DNA from: Tenrec ecaudatus
Lineage: Eukaryota > Chordata > Mammalia > Afrosoricida > Tenrecidae
Assembly: GCF_050624435.1 (NCBI RefSeq)
Contig: NC_134537.1
Span: 13,450,584 to 13,514,583, forward strand
Length of the DNA stretch: 64,000 nucleotides
Direction of reading: 5' to 3'
Position 1 is the first letter of the stretch. Every line of letters begins with the position of its first letter. The notes below the pieces were generated by a model. The model did no database searches and was not told the DNA's origin. It worked only from the letters and a program-made list of their open reading frames with translations. Made by a program: the position numbers and the translations under genes. This document shows positions 1-12,100 of the stretch, piece after piece.

Positions 1-297
1 CTTTGCTGCTTCTCAGCTAGATGGCCGCTTGTTTATCTTCAAACCTTTAGGACCCCAGATGCTATATCTTTTGATAGCTGGACACCATCAGTTTTCTTCA
101 CTACATTTTCTTATGTACTCCTTTTGTCTCCAAAATGGTCAGGATCATGTCGGGAAGGTGAGCATCATAGAATGCCGGATTATTAGAACACAGTGTTCTT
201 GTGTTGAGGGAGTACTTGAGTCAAGGCCCTATGGTCTGATGACATTCTTATGGTGCATCAAATACCCTGAAAGTTACAGCCCATTTACATGTAGTAC
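1..297 (-). mobile_element. L1 3'UTR fragment (antisense), cut by window edge
   Basis: This is the same sequence, in the same orientation, as 14740-14836, and the reverse complement of about 34440-34700 inside the well-bounded L1 insertion at 33675-35461. Shared blocks include 'cagctagatggccgcttgttt' read through to 'gatgctatatcttttgatag'. The 34-kb copy runs into an AATAAA signal and an A-rich tail, so this piece belongs to an untranslated 3' region of an afrotherian L1 lying on the minus strand. Its tail lies left of the window. The 90-codon frame across it is a chance frame. Confidence 0.75.
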
Positions 298-492
298 ATG
301 ACTGGTATTGTGAGAAAAATAGTGCCACTTGTAAACTGAATTGAGCTGAGAACTTGCTAAAAAACTGTTGCTGCTGAGTGCGTTGTTAGCCTTGCTTTCT
401 AAAATATCATTTTTCTCTTTCTCTGTTCCAAATGCAATTATTATTAATTGGGCTCAGTTTCTCCAGAGCATAAACCTGGCTTATAGTTAACT

Positions 493-650
493 GAAATTCT
501 TTTGGGGGAAAGCACATAGAGATGAAAATATTGCCCCAAGAAGTGTATGGATCTAGATGAAGGGGATGTCAAGAAACAATAGCCTCACATTATGATAGTT
601 TCGTTTAATAAAATTTTCTGATTTTGTAGCAATACTATACTTGCCCTCAT
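493..650 (+). mobile_element. Mariner DNA transposon, 3' end fragment
   Basis: The segment matches the 3' part of the mariner relic at 21342-22115 block by block: 'gaaattcttttggg', then 'cctcacattatgatag', then an end reading 'tagcaatactatacttgccctca'. That end resembles the reverse complement of the 5' terminal repeat at 21342 ('agggtgagtcaaaaagtatt'). Only the transposase C-terminal region and the 3' terminal repeat remain, and no frame is open. Confidence 0.6.
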
Positions 651-1655
651 ACAAAAAACACTCATTTTGTATGGTTCTGATATGCATGAATTTCACCTAC
701 CACAATTTGGTTAACACCAGTCACAAAGAAGCCATTCACGTTTCAACTATCATTATTCACTTATTTAAAAACAACAAAAAATAAAATGCATGGCCCTCAA
801 ATCCATTCCAACTCACAGTGTCCTATAGGAAGTTATTGCGTATTAATAATTATTGTAAAACAATACACTTGCTGTTGTTAAGTGTCATCAAGTCAGTTCT
901 GAGCCATCACGACTTGACCCACAACAGAACGAAAACCGCCCTGTGCTGTTCCATCTTCATGATTTTGCCTACGCTTGAGCCCCTTGTCTCAGGCATGGTT
1001 TCAAGTCGTCTCCTGAGGGCCCTTCTCTTCATGGCTGCCCCTCTACATTACCAAAAGTGATGTGCTTCACCAAGGACTGATCTCTCCTGATAACACGTCC
1101 AAAGTATGTTAAAACAAAGTTTCTTCATCCTTGCATCTGACTTCGACTTCTTCCAAGACACACTCACTTGTACTTCTAACAGTCTATTATATTTTCAGTA
1201 TTCCTTGCCGGCAACACAATTCAAACATACTGATACCTCTTCAGTCTTTTTTATTCGATGTCTAACTTTCACAGGGATATTAGGTGATTAACAATACCAT
1301 GGTTTGGGTCAAGCACACCCTAATCCTCAAAGTAATATACTTGCTTTTCAACATTCTACAAAAGTCTGTAGATTTACCCAGTGCAATGCACCCAAGAGCA
1401 CTGATTGTGGATTCAAGCAAGATTAAATCCTTGACAACTTTAACTGTTTCTCCATTTATTGTGGTGTTGCCTATTGGTCCAGTTGTGAGGATTTTTGTCT
1501 TCCTTACATTGAGTTATAATAAATCTTCTCAATCCTCAGGCCAGATTCTTCTTCATATAATCCTGTTTCTTAGATTGTTCATAATGCAGACTGAATAAGT
1601 ATGGTGAGCAGATACAAACCTGACACAACTTTTTCCTGAGTTCAAACATGCAGTG

Positions 1656-2170
1656 TGTGGTAGTCACCTAATCTGATGTCAATTTAAGGATTAATAGTGT
1701 AAGGGTGGGGTCTATGCTGTCAATCTGGAGTTAGCCAATGAGATTTCTGTGGGCATAGCCTTCTCCTGAGAATTCTGGGAAATCTGGTACTTCCTCCTTG
1801 GAGGCAGAAGACAATCTCTCTCTGCTACTCCTTGGGAGACACTGCAGAAGACAAGCCATATGGATGCAACCAGGAGCTACAGAGAGACCCCTGCCAGCAC
1901 TGAAATATTTGCAATGATACTGGATCCAAAGTGTTTCTACACACTGGCCTGTGATCTCCTGCATTCAGCATCATTGGATGTGTTTTGTGAGCCTGAAGAG
2001 GTCTTTATAGATTGATGCTGGAAATATGGGTTAATATGGGACTTATGGACTTGATCTGGACTTGGCTGTGATGTTTTCTCAATGTTCAGTTGCTCTTGTA
2101 TATAAACCTCTTTCTTATACACATGTGTGTGTCCATGCATTTGTTTCTCTAGTCCACCCAAACCAACACA
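1656..2170 (+). mobile_element. Solo LTR, family A (TGTGGTAG...AACACA)
   Basis: The element starts TGTGGTAG, ends CCAACACA and is about 515 bp long. It is clearly homologous over its whole length to 53208-53700 and 63319-63816 (plus) and to 25431-25959 (minus). The flanking 5-mers are cagtg and caggg, which suits a 5-bp duplication with one later change. TG...CA ends with 5-bp duplications are the mark of LTR retrotransposon integration. No internal gag-pol-env sequence is next to it, hence solo. I infer an ERVL/MaLR-like origin but cannot name the family. Confidence 0.7.
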
Positions 2171-2794
2171 CAGGGTTTCCTTGTTTTGTTCTCACAGCTA
2201 CCTCTTGATTTATGTCAAAGTTCCTCATGAACACTATGAAGTGGTCTGGAATTCCCATTCTTCTCAAGGCTATCCATAGTTTTTTTCATTTTTTTTTTAT
2301 GGATGCCTTGGCATAATCAGCACAAGTAAACATCTTTCTGGTATTTCCTTTTCTGAGCCAAGATTCATCTGACATCAGTAATGATATCCCTTGTTCCATG
2401 TCCTCTTCTGAGTCTAGCCTGAACCTCTGGAAAGTCCCGCTCCATGTTCTACCGTAACCATTGCTGCTATAACAGTTGGACCGTCTTTAGCAAAAAATGC
2501 ACTTGAGTGTGATATCATTCTATAATTTGAGCACTCTGTTGTGTCACCTTTCTTTGAGCTGTATACAAAAACAGATCTCTTCCAGTCAGTTGGCCCAGTA
2601 GCTGCCTTCCAGACTTCCTGGCATCAGCCTTTTGAAGCATTTCAGTTAGCATACCATCAATTCCTGAGGCCTTCATTTTGGCCAATGCTTTCAGTGGAGC
2701 TTGGTCTTCTTCCTTCAGCACCATCAATTCTTACTCATATGCTACATCTTGTAATGGTAGAATGTTGCCTAGTTCTTTTTGTATTCTTCCCATC

Positions 2795-3080
2795 TTTAAA
2801 AAAAATTTTTATAAGGAGCTAAAACAGAAAATATATTATTCCATAATTCAATCACCTCAAGGACTCTTGTAAAATTTCTACCACAATCCATTCCCAAACA
2901 TCCTCTTCCTTCTTTAACTCCTTGATATCAGCTTCCTTTTACTCTTTCTTCCCCACTGTACCGCCCATGGACGCTTGCGGGGTTCCTGTCTCTTCCTGTG
3001 TCTATAGGTTTATCATTCCTGGGTTTCACATACTGAAAAATAGTAAGACACATGCTTCCTACATCACTGAATATTTTTTG
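2795..3080 (-). mobile_element. L1 3'UTR tail (antisense) inserted in RTE
   Basis: A run of A/T ('aaaaaaaatttttataagg') is followed by sequence matching the start of the antisense L1 3'UTR at 59735 onward, including 'ctttgatatcagctccctttt' in near-identical form ('ccttgatatcagcttccttt'). RTE sequence resumes on both sides. I could not define a clean target-site duplication, so the ends are approximate. Confidence 0.55.
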
Positions 3081-3439
3081 CCTATAGAATCATTCAAGAT
3101 TATAACTCAAAGGTTGAATCTTTTCTTGAGTTCTTTCCATTTAAGGTATGTTGAGCATGTCTTCCCTTTTGATTTTGTGATTATTGGTCTTTGCACATTT
3201 CATTATAATATATGGCTCTGCCTTCTCAAGATGCCCTTTGAAAATTTCCACCCAGCTTTTTGACTTCATCATTTCTTCCATTTGCTTATGCTGTTTTAAA
3301 TTTAAGACCCCGCTGCACCAAGGATACTTTCTTTGACTTTTGATCTTGTGAGTTTGAATTATTAACAATGAAAACACCCCAAACTTCTAATTAACTTATA
3401 AGACCAAAATGCGCTGTTGATTTGCTATCCTACCAGACA

Positions 3440-3673
3440 AATAACTATGACATTGTGGAAAGACATAATTGTTTGTGCAGCTTCCTCCAAACATAGGCCT
3501 ACAGATTCTGAAACCAGGCAAGGACTTCCCACAGAGGCCACTCAGGTGGGTTTTCCCCTAGTGGCAGCCCCAGAATTAGGAATCCTAGCATCTTCAGTGA
3601 TGAGAATAAATTTCCATTTGTTGATCACTAAATTTTGGCATTTCTGTTATAGCAGCACGAGGTAACTAAGACA
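3440..3673 (+). mobile_element. MLT1-type MaLR LTR, 3' part
   Basis: The 3' end reads 'aataaatttccatttgttga', then 'ggcatttctgttatagcagc', then 'gaggtaactaagaca'. This is the typical 3' end of mammalian MLT1/MST LTRs, with the polyadenylation signal AATAAA about 70 bp from the terminus. The 5' half is missing or too diverged to recognise. MLT1 is an ancient family shared by all placental mammals, which fits the strong decay. Confidence 0.7.
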
Positions 3674-5435
3674 CTCAGCTGGAAGCCAAGTTCCCCATTT
3701 CTCTTCCACCTACAGCAATGGCCATTAAAGAATTTTAGTCAGCAATTTAGAACGTACGTATAAACGCTAAAATCCACCCTCTGTGTCAATGCTGTGTGCG
3801 TCGGTGGGGCAATCGTATTAAGAGTTAGTGGCCTAATTTCATTTCCTTCTTTCTCCTTCCTCTTACCTGACATATGGGCATCCATTTCCTGAAGGAATGG
3901 CAAAAGAACAAACCCGGAGAAACTTGAATACGTCGATAACCAAACAGATCAGAGCTACACTGCTCTTCGGTACCAGGTCCAACTCAAGACTCACAGGAAA
4001 CCTGTCTCACCTTTCGAAACTGCATTAACTATTTCTTATTGAGGCAACCAAGTAACCACCTTCGTCTTTTGCCCAATCCAATAATTAAGCCCATGAGTAG
4101 TGAAGAAATGAGGCCAAGAAGTCTGTCATGGATAAAAATAAATGTATATACCCGGTAAGTCGAAGGTAATAAACTTGGTGTAAGGGTGATCCAAATGATA
4201 TATTGAGCAGCAACGCATCCAAAGAAATGGGAGAACGGGTTTGAGACATAAGTAGAGAAAACAATTGCCATTGGAAAGAGACAAAGATTAAGAAGAAAAG
4301 CAGAAACCTTTTAATGAATGTGAGCTTTCAATAATAGAGTGAAAATGCTTCAGCTTACCAATAATCACTCACAATGTATGTTGTTGACTTGGCTTGCTTC
4401 AACAGCATAGTAGACCTTAAGAACTTTTTCGATTTCAAATTTTCCCCATAAATGTTTTGAATTCTCAAACAAAGTTTGATTGACATTTCTGGAATCATTT
4501 TGATTAAACTGTTCAAATAAGAGCCAGAGGAACAAAGATGATTGTGTACAGCTTATAGGAATCGACTTATTAATGCAGCTTAGTAAATCCTGATAACAGT
4601 TTGCTGCAGTTAGTCCCTTTGATTGCTCTGCACAGCCGTGCTTGTCAGTGGAAACGAGTCTGCCGACTGAGGTAATATAAAGCAACCCTAACAATCATTG
4701 CAGAAATAGCCACATGACCTTACATTTTCCTTGTCACAACACTTAAACTGTAAATGAAGACAAATGAGTAGAACTAATGCGTGTTTGGTGTACTGTAACT
4801 TAAAACACTGAAATGCTGAGGACAAAAGTGTCTTATTTCTGAGAAGACACTGAACCGAGTGGTGTGAGCAGTGTTTGTCTTCTTTTCATTGTATAACTTG
4901 TGACAAGTCCTGAGAATTTTTTTAATCTCAGTAAATGATCATTTCCTTTCTAGGCGTAGATCCACTTCTTAAAGCCTATCCAACGTGTTTTCAGTGTTGT
5001 GAGTCATCTTGGAGGATTGTTTAATGTGGGTTTTTTTTTTTGTCAGAATAAATTATTCTCGGCCATCTTCATCCTTTTCATTGCCACCACTTTTCTCCTT
5101 CTGTTCATGCGTTCACCTTCACCTCACTTGTCCTTGCTGAATTCTCTGGAGGCTTGCAGCAGACATTTTCTCAGAGTCAAGTATGTCTTCTATCACTCCA
5201 TGAAGAGCTCAATTAATATTTTACTTTTTTTCCCTTGCTGCATTTTCATCCTTGATTTACAAGTCTGTGTTTACAATATCCACTTTTGTGAAATGTCAGA
5301 TGGATTTATGAGTCAGAGGAAACAGCAGCACGACTATACCATGCTTCTTCTCTGTGACTGCACTGAATAACAAATCCAGGGCTAACTATAACTAACCGAC
5401 TTTGAATGAAGTGTACACGTCATACGGCCCATATA
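3674..5435. other. Unassigned single-copy-looking DNA
   Basis: No repeat family or gene is recognised here apart from the segment at 3711-3790, which has a diverged twin at 6464-6550. Three open frames exist: minus 4029-4271, minus 4365-4694 and plus 4999-5370. The first and last encode hydrophobic residues in T-rich DNA. None shows a domain I know, a convincing splice-site arrangement or codon bias, so I do not call them genes. Confidence 0.4.
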
Positions 5436-5439
5436 CTAC

Positions 5440-6335
5440 TTGAAGAACTAAGTGCAGAACATTGTCAGAGACCGTGTCAGAGGATGCTTCCCTTGGGTAA
5501 AGGGGACTTCAGATGTGACCGAGGAGAAGCTTACTTCTTGGGATGGGGTGGGCCCTGGTGATCGGAGTTGGAGAAAGCCTGTGGGAGGAGAGTCTTCAGG
5601 ATCTTCATGTGTAGGTGGAGCGTGACTCCAGGTAAGGAAAAACAGCTGCAAAATTTGCTAATAATCAAGCCTTAAAATGTGTGAAGTGTGAATATAGGAA
5701 AATCACAGGTCGTTAAAATTGAAATGAAACACATAAAGATCAATGTCCTAGGTATTAGGGGACTGAACTGGCTTGGTATTGGCCATTCTGAAGCAGAAAA
5801 TCATATGACTTACCATACCTGGAATGATACAACCAAGAACTATCTCATGGCATTAATTTTCAAAAAGGACATTACAAAGTCAATGTTGCAGTGCAATCCT
5901 ATTTCTGATAGGATTATATATATCTACCTTCAAGGAAATCCCATCAATACAACTATTTCAATTTTTGTGCTAGCCACTAAAGCTATTGATGAAGAGATTG
6001 AATTCTGCCAATTACTTCAGTCTGAGATTGATCATACAGGCAGTAAAGACACATTGCTAATTATTGATGCTTGGGATGCAAAAGTTGGAAACAAAGATGA
6101 AGGAAGAGTCGTTGGAAATATGGCCTTGGGGACAGAACCAAGTTGGGAATCACAGGATAGGATTTTGAAAAACCAGCAACTTGGTCCTAGATAATATCTT
6201 TTTCAATAACACAAAGGACTGGAGCGTGGACTTCTCCAGATGTTAGACACAGACATCAAATCAACCACATCTGTGGGAAGAGATCATGGAGACACTCAAT
6301 ATCAGCAAATAAAACCAGATGTCTGAGGGTGTTCA
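5440..6335 (+). pseudogene. RTE LINE 5' region with AP-endonuclease fragment
   Basis: This is a sense-strand 5' piece of an RTE retrotransposon. The open frame 5688-6194 (168 codons) covers the N-terminal apurinic-endonuclease-like domain, which nicks target DNA in this clade. Visible landmarks are 'INVLGIRGLNW' (family form IDxLGIxELKW) near residue 19 and 'LLIIDAWDAKVGN' (family form IIGDFNAKVGN) near residue 123. The Asp of the D-x-N pair survives, but Asn is replaced by Asp. The frame ends at 6194 where the family would continue into the reverse transcriptase. The upstream 5440-5690 resembles the RTE 5' leader seen at 9340-9600. It is a truncated, dead copy. Confidence 0.85.
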
Positions 6336-6353
6336 AACCTAAAATTCATTAAG

Positions 6354-6462
6354 GAGCAGAAAGTCTCATTTTCCGCCCCTGCAAAGCTGCTCATGATTTC
6401 CAACTGCTTACCTTCGGGTGAACAGTCTGCTGGGAAATCACTAAGTCACCAAGGCTCCTCTA
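6354..6462 (-). mobile_element. AFROSINE, 5' half, antisense
   Basis: The minus strand reads from a tRNA-like head (complement of 'agtcaccaaggctcctc') through the B-box-like region (complement of 'tttccaactgcttacc'). The order matches other SINE copies in the window, such as 57865-57945. The RTE-like 3' tail is absent. Confidence 0.6.
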
Positions 6463-6549
6463 CCCAAAGCAATAGTCATTAAAGAATTTTAGCCAATAAT
6501 TTAGAACACATATATAAACGTTAAAAGTCACCTCCCCCATGTTGGTGTT

Positions 6550-8090
6550 GGATGCTGATGAGTTGGTTCTGATTCATAATGACCATATATACAATAAAAT
6601 AAAATACCTCCTGTTCTGTGCCATACCCTTAATTGTTGCTAAGCTGTTTGCAACCAGTGTGTCAATGCATCTTGTGGAGAGTCTTCTTTTTCAATGATCC
6701 ACTACCAGGACGATGCCCTTCTATTGGCCCAGAGTAGCGAATGTTTCCAATGCTGTGTCAGTTGGTTGAATCATTCCAATTGATGTTTCATAAATTCTGA
6801 AAACCCTGCTGCTTTCTTCCACCCCAAAGCTTTCAGGTCACCTTGAACATAGTTTTCAAAGCCCTCAGTTCTTGATCATATGTTTGTTAGCTCCTGAAGT
6901 GGTTGAATGTCTGACGGTTGTTTTGGGTAAATTGGCTCTGTGTACTCCTTCCATCTTCTTTTATTTCGTTTCCTGAATCTTTCATATTGCAACTTGAGTT
7001 AAAAATATTTTTCTCTTTCTATGTTTGTAGCTTGACAAATGGCAAGCGTGCTTTTTCTCTTTAGGGTTTCTACCTCCAGTTCTTTGTACGTTTCATGATA
7101 ATAACTTTGTCTTCTCAGCTTTATTCGGTTCTTTTATTTTGTCTTTTTTTCTCCCTTCCCTTTAACTACTGAGCACACATCTCTGAGTCTCTTCTGCCAG
7201 ACAGTTTGGCCTTGTCTTTCGGATGCCCTTTTGCTTTCTCCATGGATGGTTCCCTTGAAGTCAATCCACAGCTTCTCTGGTATTTGATCCTCCTTGTTCA
7301 TTCAGGGTAACATCTGTTCTTCAGATGGTCTCACCATTCAGGTGGGACAGACTCAGTGCTGTCTTTGGGTTCATGTGGATTTGTTTTAACTTGTTCACCT
7401 ACATCTGAAACTCTCCTAGGGTAGTTTGTGGTCAGTTCCAAACTTGTCTCCTGGCATTGTTCAGAACAATGCTATTGCATTTATTCTTTCTCTCTTTCTT
7501 GGGATTCAATCTCCTTGATTCTGATGCATCACAGATGGAAATGTCCATGTGTATAGTCATGAATGTGGTGGGGAAAAGATATTTCTAATGAGTAGTTTCT
7601 TGGTCTCACTAAGTTCTATCATGCACTCTCCAGTATTATTTCTATCACCAGGGTAATATTTCCTAACTATTGTTTGTTTCTAACTTTCACATCCCAAGCA
7701 CTAATAATTAGCAATGCACTTTTTATTTCATGCTTGACCAGTTTCAGATGTGGCAGTTGGTAAAAAATCATCAATCTTTTTAAAAACCTTGCCACACAAA
7801 CCAGCCATTACTGGTTGGTATGCAAATTTGAATAATAGTCATATTGACTGGTCTTTGTGAGCTAAGCCTACCCTCCTATCACTGACACAGTTGTTCTTCA
7901 GAGTAGATTTTGAAATGATCTTTCTGACATGATGATGTTTCTTTTCAAATTTTCATTTCTGGAGTAGTAGATAGTATGATTGTCTGATTCAGAATGCCTA
8001 GTACATCTAAGTTCAAGTGTTCCATTTCATTTTATATGGCTCTGGATTTACTTAGATTCATACTGTATACTGAGATGTAGTCAATTAATA
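6550..8090 (-). mobile_element. RTE LINE, antisense, internally deleted
   Basis: The left end is the RTE 3' terminus in antisense ('gagttggttctgattcataa', followed by 'ttctgtgccatacccttaat'). After about 200 bp the similarity jumps to the reverse-transcriptase N-terminal region. It then continues through the endonuclease toward 8080, where 'ccaagcactaataattagca' and 'ttgattcagaatgcc' match endonuclease-region blocks in other copies. It is more diverged than the copy at 37030-39890 and is not coding. Confidence 0.75.
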
Positions 8091-9035
8091 AGCTCTTCTA
8101 GCTGTAACAATTACTTAGGCAATATATTAGAATTCTGGATTCTCTGCCTGTGGCTATAATCCCATCTTAGAGGGAGTGCTCTGTTACAGAACCAGAGTCA
8201 GCTATAAAACTAGACTCTACTAGATGGTGTGACTCACCATCTTTTGTTTCCTTGTGGGTATGGACTGCTAAATGACAAAATCCATGCCTACAGCAAAGCC
8301 ATTCCTCTTTCTATAAGAGCCATCTCAGACAGAGAGAAAAATCCCCGGACCATTGGAAGAGCAAGTGCCACATATCTTTCTGAAGTGGTGGTGACTGAGA
8401 CCAGAGGCATCAAGATGAAAGGACAGAACCTCAGGAGCAGTGCCAAGATGATGGGACTGTGAATCAGAGTGACAGGCAGGCATTCTGGTTCAGGGAGGCA
8501 GAGGTCAAGGAACCATGTGTCTGAAAGACTGAGGACCAGAGAGACACTTGTATTCTGCCTAAGAAAAAGTATTTCTATGAACCAGAGACTATATCCTTAC
8601 TGTCTACTGAACCTAACTTTCCGGTAACCTATCAATTCCCATAATAAGTCCTTGCCCCATAATTGTGTGTGTGAGTTTTGTGTGGGCCTTGCTACAGATG
8701 ATCAAACTCAACATAGCAGCAGTGTAAGTGGGGGTGTCAGAGTAGGTGAAGAAGGAGGGGGCTTTGAATTGTGTCTGGACCCTGCCTCTTGGCAATAGGA
8801 ATCTACAGGAGGTCAGAGGTGACCTCCCAAGTCATTTAGCGCACCTGAATTTTACGTTCTGATTATAAATGGATGTTTGCAATTGCTTTCTCTTAAGTGC
8901 TGCCCCATCAGCAAATCAAAGCTTTCCTCCATTCATTTCATTGAAGTTGACTCTACTTCGAGGAGGAATATGACATGATCTTCCCGAAACATATTTTCAA
9001 TGTCTTATAACCAGAAATGGCACTGTGGGATAAAT
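8091..9035. other. Unassigned; possibly a decayed LTR
   Basis: About 0.9 kb without a recognised gene. The segment 8105-8830 has a TATAAA-like stretch at 8200 ('gctataaaactagactc'), and around 8640 a pyrimidine-rich run with 'aataagtccttgcccca' recalls LTR polyadenylation regions. No second copy in this window confirms it. The frame at 8229-8462 is a chance frame. Confidence 0.3.
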
Positions 9036-9038
9036 GCT

Positions 9039-9148
9039 GTCCTGCTAACCATGGGCAGCTGATTTGGGGGGGGGGGGTTGATGTGACTGTTTATCCCAGT
9101 AAAGACATGGACTTGAAAGTCCTATGTAAGGTCGTTATGAGTTAGAAT
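9039..9148 (+). mobile_element. AFROSINE-like fragment with G-run
   Basis: It reads 'tgctaaccatgggcagctga', a 12-G run at 9066-9077, then 'gtcgttatgagttagaat', which is the order of SINE head, spacer and tail seen elsewhere. The G-run replaces part of the middle. It abuts the 5' end of the RTE copy that follows and may be part of its leader. Confidence 0.5.
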
Positions 9149-9149
9149 A

Positions 9150-12100
9150 ACACTTGTCTGTCAGTTTGTCCTACTGTGGTGGTTTGCATGCTCCTGCAAT
9201 GCTAGAATCTATGTCACCTGTATTTTAAATCCCAGCAAAGTCAACTAAAATGAGAAGATTTCAACAGAGTTTCTAGTTTATTAGGAGAAGACTATGAAGA
9301 CTAGGTTGTCCACATCCGAAGAATTAGCAGCTGAAATTCTTCTAACGAGTATTAAACCTTGTCAGATGCAGAGATCCTCATGAATAACTACAGAGTATTG
9401 TCCGAGACAGTGCCAAAGATTAGTTCTCATGTTGGAAACATTAAAACATAACTGAGAAAGAGCTGCCTCCTCAAAGTAGACATGACCATGAAGACGTGGC
9501 TGCAGTGAAACTTTCTGGACCTTCATTTGCTGATGGGGCAAGACTCAAAATTAGAAGTGGTGGCAAACATCAACTAATAATCAAAATTGGAATGTGGAAA
9601 GTATGAATCTAGGAAAACTGGAAGTTGTAAAAAATGAAATGGAATGCATAAAAATCAATCCTTCTTAAAGACATTAATGTGCTATGCTACTGGCCATTTT
9701 AAATAAAAAAATCCTATGGTTTACTATACTAAGAATGAAACATTCAAACGAAATGGTATTGCATTCATTGTCAAACAAGACATTCAAGATCTATCTTAAA
9801 CTACAGCGCTACCATGATAGGATAATATATATTTACCTATAAGGAAATATATTTATTATTCAAATTTATGCACCAACCACCAAACCTAGTGATGAAAAAT
9901 GGAAGAATTTTACCAGTCTTCAGTCTAAAGTTGAACAAACAGGTAATAAAAATGCATTGATAATTATTGGAATGGGGGTACAAATATTAGAAACAAAGAG
10001 AAAGGGGCAGTGGTTGGAAAATATGGTCATGGTGATAGAAACCAGCTGGAGACTAGATGATAGAACTTTGCAAGACAAAAGACGTCTTCATAGAAAATAC
10101 CCTTCTTCAACACCACAAGTGGCAACTGTCCACATGACCTTCTCCACATTGAACATACAGAAATAATGACAACATCTGCAGAAAGAAAAGATGGAGCAGC
10201 TCAGCATCAGCAGCTAAAACGAGGCCCCTGCCAGAATGTGGAACAAATCATCGACTGCTCAGAGGGAAGTTCAGGTTGAAGCTGAAGCACGTTCAATCAA
10301 GTCCGTGAAAGCCCAAATACGACCTGGAGTCTATCCCACTTGAATTTCAAGAACAGATTTGCAACATTGAGCGCTGATGACACTTCTTTCACTGTAGACC
10401 TGATGAGCTGTGGAGTGACATCAAGAACAACATTCTCAAGGAAAGCTAAGGCAGGAAGTAAAGGAGTGATGAAAATGGATGTCTAAAGATTCTGAAACGG
10501 ACTCTTAATCTACAGCAAGTGGTAGACATGATGACGTGAAACAGCTGAACTGTAAGTTCCAAGGGGCCACTCTAGGAGAAAAAGTAAAATGTTTTAATGA
10601 AATATAAAAGACCTAGAGTTAGAAAAACAAAGAGGACACACGTAGTATGTCCTAAACCGAAAGGATTCCATTAAAACCCAATCCCTTATGTGGCAATACA
10701 GATAGACTCTATGGCAAAATATTGAAGGAAGCAGGATGCATCTGAAGAAGATGGAAAGAACACACAGTCACTGTACCAAATAGAATTAGTTAACATTGAA
10801 CAACTTCAAGAACTCTCATATGATCAAGAACCAATTGTACTGAGAAAGAAGTTCAACCCACACTGAAGGAATCAGACAAAAATAAGGCCCCAGGAATTGA
10901 CAGAGAGTTTAATTAAAATATTGAAACAAACTTATGAAGCACTGAAAGCACTCATTCATCTATGTCAAGAAATTTGGGAAATTTTTCTGAAAAAAAAATC
11001 CAGATTCCATTCCAAATAAAAGTAACCCAACAGAATAAACAAATTATAGAACAATATCAATATCACATGCGAACAAAAATTTGCTGAAGATCAACACTGG
11101 TGTGGCAATACATCGACAGGCAGCTTCCAGAGGTTCAGGACAGATTCAGAGGAGGATAGAGAGCCAGATATTTCATTGCTGATGTCAGATGGATATTGGT
11201 TCAAAGCAGAGAGTAGCAGAGAGATGTTAACTTGTGTTTTTTTTAACTGTGCAAAGGCATTAAACACTGGAGAAAATAAAGTATGGGTAGCCCTGAGATG
11301 AAGGGGAATCCCAGAACACTTCATTGTGCTCATGTTAAACTTGTACAAGTATTAAGAGGCAGTTGTGCAAAGAGAACAAGGAAATACTGCAGGGTCCAAA
11401 ATCAGGACAGGTGTGCCGCAGGGTTGCATCCTCTCTCCATCCTTATTCAGTCTCTATGCGGAGCAAATAATCAGAGAAGTTTGATGATATGAGGAAGAAA
11501 GAGGCGTCAGGACTGGAGGAAGGCTTCTTAACAATCTGCGATCTACAAATGACACCTTGCTTGCTGCATGTGAGGAGGACTTGAAGCACTTGCCCGTGAA
11601 GACCCAGGACACCAGGCCTCCACAAAGGTTACAGCTCAAAGTAAAGAAAACAAAAATCCCCACAACTCTCACCATTGGTCCTGAAGGGATCATCTGTCCT
11701 GGATTCCCTGTGTTTCCAGTTCCTATCAGGACCAGTGGTGAGAGTGGTGATACCAGGAGGGTGGAGGGAAGGTGGGGTAGAAAGGGGGGACCGATTACAA
11801 GGATCTACATATAACCTCCTTCCTGAAGGATGGACAACAGAAAAGTGGGTGAAGGGAGATGTCAGACAGTGTAAGGTATTACAAAATAATAATTTATAAA
11901 TTATCAAGGGTTCATGAGGGAGGGGGGAAGGAGAGGGAGGGTGGGAAATGAGGAGCTGATACCAAGGGCTCAAGGAGAAAGCAAATGTTTTGAGAATGAT
12001 GATGGCAACAGATGTATAAATGTGCTTGACACGATGGTTGTATATATGGATTGTGGTAAGAGTTGTATGAACCTCCAATAAAATGATTTTTAAAAATCCT

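Larger units (their letters stand above)
780..3380 (-). mobile_element. RTE-clade LINE, antisense, interrupted by two insertions
   Basis: Read on the minus strand this is a decayed RTE (RTE1/BovB-like) retrotransposon running from the 5' side of the reverse transcriptase near 3380 to the 3' end near 780. Recognisable blocks are shared with the antisense copies at 22115, 26090 and 37030. The minus-strand frame at 2515-2727 contains 'ALAKMKASGIDGMLTEML', matching the RTE reverse-transcriptase N-terminal motif (x-K-x-P-G-x-DG-x-x-x-E-x-L). A solo LTR (1656-2170) and an L1 tail (about 2795-3080) are inserted in it. Removing the LTR and one duplicated 5-mer rejoins the RTE sequence smoothly. There are many stops and frameshifts, so it is not functional. 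Confidence 0.85.

Noticed and set aside
2541..2872. Plus-strand frames over the RTE region
   Set aside because: They are antisense to the RTE reverse transcriptase, which is the recognisable strand.
4999..5370. 123-codon hydrophobic frame
   Set aside because: T-rich DNA gives Phe, Leu and Ile by chance. It has no motif, no signal of selection and no splice context.
6354..6462. tRNA gene
   Set aside because: The tRNA-like head belongs to a SINE, and no cloverleaf can be drawn with confidence.
9066..9077. G-quadruplex signal from a 12-G run
   Set aside because: A single homopolymer in a decayed SINE-like segment, with no other G-tracts nearby to suggest a regulated structure.
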